Below, piece by piece: positions 14,401 to 26,400 of a DNA stretch of 64,000 nt (position 1 is its first letter; every line of letters starts with the position of its first letter). A program made the position numbers and the translations under genes. Origin of the DNA: Bolinopsis microptera (lineage: Eukaryota; Ctenophora; Tentaculata; Lobata; Bolinopsidae); contig NC_087074.1 in the NCBI RefSeq assembly GCF_026151205.1, forward strand, positions 15,544,962 to 15,608,961, read 5' to 3'. The notes below the pieces were generated by a model that ran no database searches, had not been told where the DNA came from, and saw nothing but the letters and a program-made list of their open reading frames with translations.

Positions 14401-17400
14401 ATGATTTTTACGCCTCACAAAATGACATTTTTAAAATTTTTTCAAAGTACAAAAAATGTTCCTTTTTTAATATATTCTGGTAAAAACAGAACTGGTATAA
14501 TATAAACAACATATATATCTAACAGTAAGACACGTGAAAGAATAATGAAACTTTTTCCCAAATCGGATTTGAAGTGATGCCGTTTTGGGTTGTCATTTTG
14601 TAAGGCACTATCTCACGCGAAATTGCCCAACTTTTTTTAATCATCCTTTTTCCTGTAAAAGCTATTCTAATCTTCAATCTATTATATTTATCTAACTGTC
14701 CTAGGTGAAATCAAATTTCTATAGGCTGCTGTTAAAAAAATGACAGCCGTGACGAAATTGTCATTTTGTAAGGCATTTTTTTTTGGAAGATTTCAAAGAT
14801 GACAATTTTTATCGCAAAATTTACGGTTTTTCAATCAAATCAACCCCCGGGAAGAAAAATATACCTGTTGAACTACTTATCTGGATAATAAAACATGAAC
14901 AAAACTCATTTTTGTGCATTTCAGAGCCATCTCCTTTTTCGTGTCATTTTGTAAGGCCGATACCCGTATATAAAAACGATAATTGAGTGTCTCTGCACGA
15001 GCAAGATAGTAGAAAGAGCGGCAGGATGCGTAGTAACGGCATGGTAACTTGTTATAGTGCATAACAACACGGAAATATTAAAATCATTGTATTTTCAGCA
15101 CACTGCTTGTCAGTTAACTGGGATAAAGTTACCGTGGAACCTCCACTACCAGTCGATGAGGAAACCAGTGTTACCTTCAGCTGTCCTAGAAAACATGTTA
15201 ACGTAGGAAGTAACACTGCTACTTGTCAAGGTGGACTGCTGGAACCGACCCAACCTCCTAGGTGTCTTAAAACAGGTATATTAGAAAAAAAAAATGTTTT
15301 CATCTGATTGCACTTATTCTTAAAATTTTAGCAGTATCAAAGTAGAATGTCTGATCTTAGTATTAAATATCTGATTTAAAATGTAAGATCTATTTGCGCC
15401 TAATCTATCAAGGGATATGATTTGGAGTAAATAAATCATAGGTTTTGTAAAAATTAGTTTAATAATAGTTTCTGCTTTCTTGGGTACAACTTCATTAATC
15501 AATATGAGCTGAACATAGAGAATATCATAACAAATGAACCAGAATAATGACCATACCTGCCCCCCCCCCCCCCCATACCTCCAACAGTCAACACTGAACA
15601 CAGTACCATACTTATCTCTCATACGTATGAAATGGAGAATACCCTCAAATCTCAATACAGCACCATACATCACCATACTCTCATACGTCCAGTTAGGGCC
15701 TCCATCACTACGATTTGGTTTAGAAGTTTGTTGTTTTCCACACGATGTCGTTAGCTCAATGCCCTCCTAAGCTCTTTGGCGAATCCGGGCCTTGTATCAG
15801 GATCACATGGCCCTGAGCGACCAATAGAATTGGAGCATGTTAGGGTATTTGACTTCTACCTTATGTTTTATCTACACACATGAGAGTCTAAACATCCAAC
15901 TTATGGAAATAACAGCATTGTCTACCCTACTGACTAGACACTAAGGACAGCGAATGAATCATTAGTCTTAAACAGTTCACAGCTAGTGGTTTTAGTTAAC
16001 AGCTAATGTTCGAGTGTTAGGCACTCGACGGTACTATATATATTGTCCATCAAAGTGTTTGGATTTCGATAAAAACCTAATCATATTGGTGTTAAAAAAT
16101 TTGTGCCCAACGTTTTTTTCTCCACATTTTGTGGACTTTAGTTGTTTAATGTCATAACCTCGTGATTTGTCAAACCTCACGATTTGCCAACCAAACTTTA
16201 AAAATAAATTCTCTTGACATTGATTCTTTCATTCTTTTATAGGATAAAGTTTAGTCTTATCATTTTATCGGACGTTGGAAGAGACATGAACTATTTAGTC
16301 TTGTTTCTACTGATAATACTGGTGAACGGTATTGTTAGAGGTGAGGAAGTATTAATTTGGTAAACATTTTGTTTTCTTGCTCCTCTGAATTCTTACATCA
16401 TTAATATAATCGAGATAAAACAGAATTCTGCATACTTTCATATGTATGAGACATCCCAACTCTAATATTTAGATTATGAAAGAGTTTATGAATAAGTAAA
16501 GGATTCATATTATGGACATACAATTTCAGGTTCTTACACGAACATAGCTGGTGAAGGAACTGCTACCCAAGTTGATACTTTTCCAGGGGGAGAGGCAGAG
16601 AACGCTATAGATGGTAACACTGACAATGTCTTTAATAGGTAACGTGAATGACGCCTGACCGTCGAATTTGTCGTCAAGTTTAGTGTAGTCGATGGTCATG
16701 ACTACAATAATATTAACTCGATTTAATTTTTGGTTTTCAAATTTTCTTTCTTTATGTGAAACACGTCATATAAATTAAATGTTAAGAGTTGTTCCACAAT
16801 CACAAAAAAATAAATCATAAATAATGTTATTTTCAGAAACTCTGTTTCCCACACAGTTTCTAAGGGAACTAGTGCTTGGTGGACGCTGACTTTTCCTTCT
16901 CCTGTCTTCATAAGTTCCATCAAGATTTACCCCAGAGATTGCTGTTCTGGTCATTTGAATGGAATGACTGTCCTATTAGACGACAGCAACATCTGGACGG
17001 TAGAAGACACTAATGGGATTAGAGAGATTCTTGAAGTAAACCTTCGCGGCAGAATTGTTAAGTTTATAGGAGGGATCGAGAAGAAAACCATACAGATGGC
17101 TGAGGTTGAAATATATGGCAGCATAGATGGTACTGAAATTATTGGCTATTGAATTGTATAATCAAAAATTCTAAAATCATAAACATGATATAAAACAAAA
17201 TTCCACGTACTTTCTTAGGAATGGAACATCTCAAGCTAGAAAAGTTTATGATAAAGGTAAAGCATTTACTAACAGCCATAAATCTCAGGTTCTTACATGA
17301 ACATAGCTGGTAAAGGAACTGCTACCCAAGTGAACAGTCATGCTTGGGGTGAGGCAGAGAACGCCATAGATGGTAACACTGACGGTGCTTGGAAAAATGA

Positions 17401-20400
17401 CGCAAGGTAATGTATGTAGGTATAGTGGATGATAATAATTTAATTTAACCAAAATTGGATATAATGTTATGAATTAATCTAAAATAAAGTTAATCACTAA
17501 TACAATGCGACTATAATAGCTGAATAGAGGCTTTTAGCGATGTAAAGTGTATATTTGATAAAATCAATGATCTTTCTAACATTACATACTTGTCACTTAT
17601 CATATTACCGATTAAATTGTGACAGTAATATTATTTTCAGTAACTCCGTATCCCACACAAATGCTGGTGGAACTAATGCTTGGTGGATGCTGACTTTTCC
17701 TTCCCCCGTCTTCATAAAATCCATCAAGATTTACCCCAGAGTTCCTGGCGGCGGTGTTCTGGATGGGATAACTGTTCAACTGGACGACATCGATACCGGG
17801 ACGGTACAAAACACTGGCGGAAATCGGGAGATTGTTGATGTAAACCGTTCCGGCAGAATTGTTAAGATTATAGGAGGGAGTGGGAGTATACAGATGGCAG
17901 AGGTGGAAATATATGGCAAGATAGATGGTACTGAGATTATTGTTTATTGAGTTAAATAATTCCAAGATTTAAAATCACCACTATAAAGACGATAATTGAG
18001 TGTCTCTGCACGAGCAAGATAGTAAAAAGAGCGGCAGGATGCGTAGTAACGGCATGGTAACTTGTTACAGTGCATAACAACACGGAAATATTAAAATCAT
18101 TGTATTTTCAGCACGCTGCTTGTCAGTTTACTGGGATAAAGTTACCGTGGAACCTCCACTACCAGTCGATGAGGAAACCAGTGTTACCTTCAGCTGTCCT
18201 AGAATACATGTTAACGTAGGAAGTAACACTGCTACTTGTCAAGGTGGACTGCTGGAACCGGCCCAACCTCCTAAGTGTCTTAAAACAGGTAATTTAGAAG
18301 AAAAAAATCTTATAAGATGTAACATCTATTTACACCAAATCTAGCGAGGGATATGATTTGGAGTAAATAAATCAAAGGTTTTGTAAAAATTAGTTTAATG
18401 ATAGTTTCTGCTTTCTTGAAAATGATAAATCCATACTGTGGTCTCTTGAAACAACTTTAAGTTTTAAGTATGAAGTATAACAAGGATAACAAGCCATTAA
18501 AGCCGCGCATCCCTATTCAATTATTCAACTAACTTCAACTCTTCTTTGTGATCACATCCAATATGACCGAGTGACAAACCGTGAAGAAGGTTGGCATTAT
18601 GTGGACCAGCCGTTCTTCTCCCATGGGCAATATTATGTGGAACAAAGCAGGGTTGTGAAGAAAGCCCTGCCAGTGTTGATATTTGAGAGCGGACTAATCG
18701 ATAACTGTACACAGAGGTCTTTGACAGAGAATTATTTTAAAAGAGATTTGTTTGTTCGGCATTTTACATTCATTTTGATTTTTGAATAATGTTTTGAAAT
18801 TTATTCATTTCTAAAAGCGGTTTTTTATTTTTATTCAAAAATAATCGGAAATTAATCAAAATGTGGTGTAAGGATGAGAAAGTTCCGTCTAGTTAGTACA
18901 AAGAATACATCACGTAATAGATTTCTTAACACATCACGTACCATCCAGCTAGGCCTTCTAAGCAAAATTATTCGATTATTATTTGAAGTACATGGCTTGC
19001 TAAGCAACTGTTCTTTGATATAAAACCAGTCAAAATTGAGGTCACCATCGTTAAAGTAGAAGTCTCTAAGAACGTTACTTCCCAATCTGTGTAAATATAG
19101 CTATCTTTACACCCTGTAGCACATAATGATTTTAACCTATCACAGCTTTGAGCCCGACAATGAGTTAATGCCCCTAGCCACTGTTCTATGCCCCTTGATA
19201 AGTAATGTACGTATTCAATCTATACGCCAAGATTCTCGGCTACTCCCTTTAATCACATAATCTCTCATTAGACAATGGTTCAAACAATACTGAGCTACCA
19301 GGAACCGGCCTACAATTAGCACAACAATTCGACAAATCTAGAGAGCATTCCCATATCATCCTCCTAACTCATTCTGTTTTAAATGTTTTACTTTGTAATC
19401 CAGTTCTTTATAAATCGTTTGCTTTCAGTTTTACAGAAGAGAAAAATAAAGCTTTTTTTAATAATTAAACATTTAACGCCCTTATGTTTGGAGCTCAAAA
19501 AAAATTGTGCCCAAAGTTTTGGTCTCAAGATTTTGGAGACGTAAGGTATCAATGCAGAGACCTCGGTTACGTAGGTTTGTTATTCTGTGATCAATGAACG
19601 GTCTCTCCAAAAAATTAGAAAACTAATCGTTTGTGACACTGAATATCTCATTCATCTATATTCTTTATTATTTAAAGATAAAGCAAAGTTTTGTCGGACG
19701 TCGGACGAGACATGAACTATCTAGTCTTGTTCTTACTGACAGTGCTGATCAACGATAAAGCTATGGGTGAGGAATTATTATTGTATGAAAGATGTTTTTG
19801 TCTTCAAGTACATCTGAGTTTCGAGCTCTGAAGTAAAGCATACATTTTTTTCAAGGAGCAGGCTTGCCACATAGGTTCGGGAGTTCCAAGCGTTTAGGCA
19901 GGGTGCTAGGTTATGGTACACACTCAACTAGGTAGTCTGAGAGTCCAAAAATCTCGAAAAAAGATATGTCATCAGAGTATGAGCCTCTGCCTGACTAACC
20001 TGTGGATAGAGTTCGCTTGGCTCTATAATTATGGCTATTTAATTATAAGCATAAAGTAACTGATAACCGTAAATTTCAGGTTCTTACACGAACATAGCTG
20101 GTGTAGGAACTGCTACCCAAGTTGATACAGATACATGGGGAGAGGCAGAGAACGCTATAGATGGCAACACTAGCAATCGTTGGAAAAATACTGCAAGGTA
20201 CTGTGAATAATGATTTAATTTGAATTAATTTGAGTCACAGTCACAAACTATGGTAGCTTGTTAGAAAGGTTATAACTTGTTTATTTGGTAATATTGTTAT
20301 CACCCTCGATATTATTTTCAGTAACTCTATATCCAAAACAAATTCTGTTGGAGCTAAGGCTTGGTGGATGCTGACATTTCCTACTCCTGTCTTCATAAGT

Positions 20401-23400
20401 TCCATCAAGATTTATCCCCGACTTTGCTGTTCCAATTATTTGAATGGGATAACTGTCTTACTAGATGGTATCGAGACCGGGACGGTAGAGGACACTGACA
20501 GGATTAGAGAGATTGTTGATGTGGACCGTTCCGGCAGCATTGTTAAGATTATAGGAGGGAGTGGGAGTATACAGATGGCAGAAGTGGAAATATATGGCAA
20601 GATAGATGGTACTGAGATTATTGTTTATTGAGTTAAATAATTCCAAGATTTAAAATCACCACTATAAAGACGATAATTGAGTGTCTCTGCACGAGCAAGA
20701 TAGTAGAAAGAGCGGCAGGATGCGTAGTAACGGCATGGTAACTTGTTACAGTGCATAGCAACACGGAAATATTAAAATCATTGTATTTTCAGCACGCTGC
20801 TTGTCAGTTAACTGGGATAAAGTTACCGTGGAACCTCCACTACCAGTCGATGAGGAAACCAGTGTTACCTTCAGATGTCCTAGAAAACATGTTAACGTAG
20901 GAAGTAACACTGCTACTTGTCAAGGTGGACTGCTGGAACCGGCCCAACCTCCTATGTGTCTTAAAACAGGTAATTTAGAAGAAAAAATCTTATAAGATGT
21001 AACATTTATTTACACCAAATCTATCGAGGGATATGATTTGGAGTAAATAAATCATATGTTTTGTAAACATTAGTTTAATGGTAGTTTCTGCTTTCTTGAA
21101 AATGATAAATTAATATTGTGGTCTCTTGAAACAACTTTAAGTATTAAGTATGAAGTATTAAAAGGGTAACCAGCCATTTAAGCCGCGCATCCCTATTCAA
21201 TTATTCAACTAACTTCAACTCTTCTTTGTGATCACATCCAATATGACCGAGTGACAAACCTTGAAGAAGGTTGGCATTATGTGGACCAGCTGCTCTTCTC
21301 CCATGGGCAATATTATGTGGAACAAAGCAGGGTTGTGAAGAAACAAGCCCTGCCAGTGTTGATATTTGAGAGCGGACTAATTGATAATATTGTGTGCATG
21401 CAGAGGTCTTGGACAGAGAATTATTTTAAAAGAGATTTGTTTGTTCAGTATTTTAGATTTATGTTGATTTTTGAGTAATGTTTTGAAATTTTTTCACTTT
21501 TAAAACCGGTTTTTTATTTTTATTAAAAATAATCGGAAATTAATGAAAATGTGGTGTAAGGTTGAGAAAGTTCCGTCTAGTTAGTACAAAGAATACATCA
21601 CGTAATAGATTTCTTGACGCATCACGTACCATTCAGCTAGGCCTTTTAAGCAAAATTATTCGACTGTTATTTGATGTACATGGCCTGCTAAGCAACTGTT
21701 CTTCGATATAAAACCAGTCAAAATTAGAGGTCACCATCGTTAAGGTAGCAGTCTAAAAGTACGGTACTTTACAGTCTATATAAATATAGCTATCTTTACA
21801 CCCTGTAGCACATATGATTGTAACCTATCACAGCTTTGAGCCAAACAATGAGTTAATGCCCCTAGCTACCGTTCTATGCCCCTTGATAAGTAATGAACGT
21901 ATTCAAGCTATACGCCAAGATTCTCGGCTACCTCCTTTAAGAATCACATAATCTCTCATTAGACAATGGTTCAAACAATACTGAGCTACTAAGAACCGAC
22001 CGACAATTAGCACAACAATACGATAAATCTAGAGAACTCAGTTCTCCCATCTCTACTCTCATCTTGTACTGACTACAATGTCTTACTTAAGAAACCCGTT
22101 CTTTATAAATCGTTTGATTTCAGTTTTACAGAAAAGAAAAATAATGCTTTTTTTGATGATTTAACATTTAACACCCTTATGTTTGGAGCTCAAAAATATT
22201 GTGCCCAAAGTTTTGTTCTCAAAATTTTGCGGACGTAAGGTATCAATGCAGAGACCTTGGTTACGTAGTTTTGTTATTTTGTGATCAATAAACGATCTCT
22301 CCAAAAAATTAGAAAAATAATCGTTTGTGAAACTGAATATCTCAATCATCTATATTCTTTATTATAGGATAAAGCGTAGGTTTGTCGGACGAGACATGAA
22401 CGATTTAGTCTTGTTCTTACTGATAGTGCTGATGAACGATAAAGCTATAGGTGAGAAATTATAATTGTTTAAAAAATTTTGTTGTTTTGTACGTCTGAGT
22501 TTCGAGCTCTGAATTTATGGTAAAACATTTTAACTAATAGTCGTAAATTTCAGGTTCTTACACGAACATAGCTGGTGAAGGAACTGCTACTCAAGTTGAT
22601 ACTTATCCAGGGGGAGAGGCAGAGAACGCTATAGATGGTAAAACTAGCAATCGTTGGAAAAATACTGCAAGGTACTGTGAATAATGATTTAATTTGAATT
22701 AATTTGAGTCACAGTCACAAACTATGGTAGCTTGTTAGAAAGGTTGTAACTTGTTTATTTAATAATATTTTTATCACCCTAGATATTATTTTCAGTAACT
22801 CTATATCCAAAACAAATTCTGTTGGAGCTAATGCTTGGTGGATGCTGACATTTCCTACTCCTGTCTTCATAAGTTCCATCAAGATTTATCCCCGACTTTG
22901 CTGTTCCAATTATTTGAATGGGATCACTGTCTTACTAGATGGTATCGAGACCGGGACGGTAGAGGACACTGACGGGATTAGAGAGATTGTTGATGTGGAC
23001 CGTTCCGGCAGCATTGTTAAAATTATAGGAGGAGATAGGGATATACAGATGGCAGAGGTGGAGATATACGGCAAGATAGATGGTACTATTGAGTTATCTA
23101 TTGAGTTAATAAATCAAAGATTTAAAATCACCACTATAAAGACGATAATTGAGTGTCTCTGCACGAGCAAGATAGTAAAAAGAGCGGCAGGATGCGTAGT
23201 AACGGCATGGTAACCTGTTACAGTGCATAGCAACACGGAAATATTAAAATCATTGTATTTTCAGCACGCTGCTTGTCAGTTAACTGGGATAAAGTTACTG
23301 TGGAACCTCCACTACCAGTCGATGAGGAAACCAGTGTTACCTTCAGCTGTCCTAGAAAACATGTTAACGTAGGAAGTAACACTGCTATTTGTCAAGGTGG

Positions 23401-26400
23401 TCTGCTGAAACCGGCCCAACCTCCTAGGTGTCTTAAAACAGGTATATTAGAAAAAAAATATGTTTTCATCTGATTGCACTTATTCTTAAAATTTTAGCAG
23501 TATCAAAGTAAAATGTCTGATCTTAGTATTAAATATCTGATTTAAAATGTAAGATCTATTTGCGCCTAATCTATCAAGGGATATGATTTGGAGTGAATAA
23601 ATCATAGGTTTTGTAAAAATTAGTTTAATAATATTTCTGCTTTCTTGGTTACAACTTCATTAATCATTATGAGCTGAACATAGGGAATATCATAACAAAT
23701 GAACCAGAATAATGACCATACCTCCAACAGTCAACACTGAACACAGTACCATACTTATCTCTCATACGTATGAAATGGAGAATACCCTCAAATCTCAATA
23801 CAGCACCATACAGCACCATACTCTCATACGTCCAGTTACGCCTCCATCACTACGATTTGGTTTAGAAGTTTGTTGTTTTCCACACGATGTCGTTAGCTCA
23901 ATGCCCTCCTAAGCTCTTCGGCCAATCCGGGCCTTGTATCAGGATCACATGGCCCTGAGCGACCAATAGAATTGGAGCATGTTAGGGTATTAGACTTCTA
24001 CCTTATGTTTTATCTACACACATGAGAGTCTAAACATCCAACTTATGGAAATAACAGCATTGTCTACCCTACTGACTAGACACTAAGGACAGCGAATGAA
24101 TCATTAGTCTTAAACAGTTCACAGCTAGTGGTTTTAGTTAACAGCTAATGTTCGAGTGTTAGGCTCTCGACGGTACTATATATATTGTCCATCAAAGTGT
24201 TTGGATTTCGATAAAAACCTATTCATATTGGTGTTAAAAAATGTTTGCCCAAAGTTTTTTTCTCCACATTTTGTGGACTTTAGTTGTTTAATGTCATAAC
24301 CTCGTGATTTGTCAAACCTCACGATTTGCCAAACCTCACGATTTGCCAACCAAACTTTAAAAATAAATTCTCTTGACATTGATTCTTTCATTCTTTTATA
24401 GGATAAAGTTTAGTCTTATCATTTTATCGGACGTTTGAAGAGACATGAATTATTTAGTCTTGTTTCTACTGATAATACTGGTGAACGGTATTGTTAGAGG
24501 TGAGGAAGTATTAATTTGGTAAACATTTTGTTTTCTTGCTCCTCTGAATTCTTACATCATTAATATAATCGAGATAAAACAGAATTCCGCATATTTTCAT
24601 ATGTATGAGACATCCCAACTCTAATATTTAAATTATGAAAGAGTTTATGAATAAGTAAAGGATTCATATTATGGACATACAATTTCAGGTTCTTACACGA
24701 ACATAGCTGGTGAAGGAACTGCTACCCAAGTTGATACTTTTCCAGGGGGAGAGGCAGAGAACGCTATAGATGGTAACACTGACAATGTCTTTAATAGGTA
24801 ACGTGAATGACGCCTGACCGTCGAATTTGTCGTCAAGTTTAGTGTAGTCGATGGTCATGACTACAATAATATTAACTCGATTTAATTTTTGGTTTTCAAA
24901 TTTTCTTTCTTTATGTGAAACACGTCATATAAATTAAATGTTAAGAGTTGTTCCACAATCACAAAAAAAAATCATAAATAATGTTATTCTCAGAAACTCT
25001 GTTTCCCACACAGTTTCTAAGGGAACTAGTGCTTGGTGGACGCTGACTTTTCCTTCTCCTGTCTTCATAAGTTCCATCAAGATTTACCCCAGAGATTGCT
25101 GTTCTGGTCATTTGAATGGAATGACTGTCCTATTAGACGACAGCAACATCTGGACGGTAGAAGACACTAATGGGATTAGAGAGATTCTTGAAGTAAACCT
25201 TCGCGGCAGAATTGTTAAGTTTATAGGAGGGATCGAGAAGAAAACCATACAGATGGCTGAGGTTGAAATATATGGCAGCATAGATGGTACTGAAATTATT
25301 GGCTATTGAATTGTATAATCAAAAATTCTAAAATCATAAACATGATATAAAACAAAATTCCACGTACTTTCTTAGGAATGGAACATCTCAAGCTAGAAAA
25401 GTTTATGATAAAGGTAAAGCATTTACTAACAGCCATAAACCTCAGGTTCTTACACAAACATAGCTGGTGAAGGAACTGCTACCCAAGTGAACAGTCATGC
25501 TTGGGGTGAGGCAGAGAACGCCATAGATGGTAACACTGACGGTGCTTGGAAAAATGACGCAAGGTAATGTATGTAGGTATAGTGGATGATAATAACTTAA
25601 CTTAACCAAAATTGGATATAATGTTATGAATTAATCTAAAATAAAGTTAATCACTAATACAATGCGACTATAATAGCTAAATAGAGGCTTTTAGCGATGT
25701 AAAGTGTATACTGTATATTTGATAAAATTAATGATCTTTCTAACATTACAATTTACATACTTGTCACTTATCATACTACTATACTGATTGTGACAGTAAT
25801 ATTATTTTCAGTAACTCCGTATCCCACACAAATGCTGGCGGAACTAATGCTTGGTGGATGCTGACTTTTCCTTCCCCCGTCTTCATAAAATCCATCAAGA
25901 TTTACCCCAGAGTTCCTGACGGCGGTGTTCTGGATGGGATAACTGTTCAACTGGACGACATCGATACCGGGACGGTACAAAACACTGGCGGAAATCGGGA
26001 GATTGTTGATGTAAACCGTTCCGGCAGAATTGTTAAGATTATAGGAGGGAGTGGGAGTATACAGATGGCAGAAGTGGAAATATATGGCAAGATAGATGGT
26101 ACTGAGATTATAGTTTATTGAGTTAAATAATTCCATGATTTAAAATCACTATTATAAAAACGATAATTGAGTGTCTCTGCACGAGCAAGATAGTAGAAAG
26201 AGCGGCAGGATGCGTAGTAACGGCATGGTTACTTGTTACAGTGCATAGCAACACGGAAATATTAAAATCATTGTATTTTCAGCACGCTGCTTGTCAGTTA
26301 ACTGGGATAAAGTTACCGTGGAACCTCCACTACCAGTCGATGAGGAAACCAGTGTTACCTTCAGCTGTCCTAGAAAACATGTTAACGTAGGAAGTAACAC

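Larger units (their letters stand above)
8137..18288 (+). repeat. Segmental duplication, copy 1 (genes B, C, D)
   Basis: From just after the sushi exon of A to the end of the sushi exon of D, gene order, intergenic blocks and intron features match the stretch 18289-26459. B pairs with E, C with F, and D with G. Copy 1 is about 2 kb longer. A 1,469-bp transposon in C and a changed C gene account for most of that. Confidence 0.8.
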
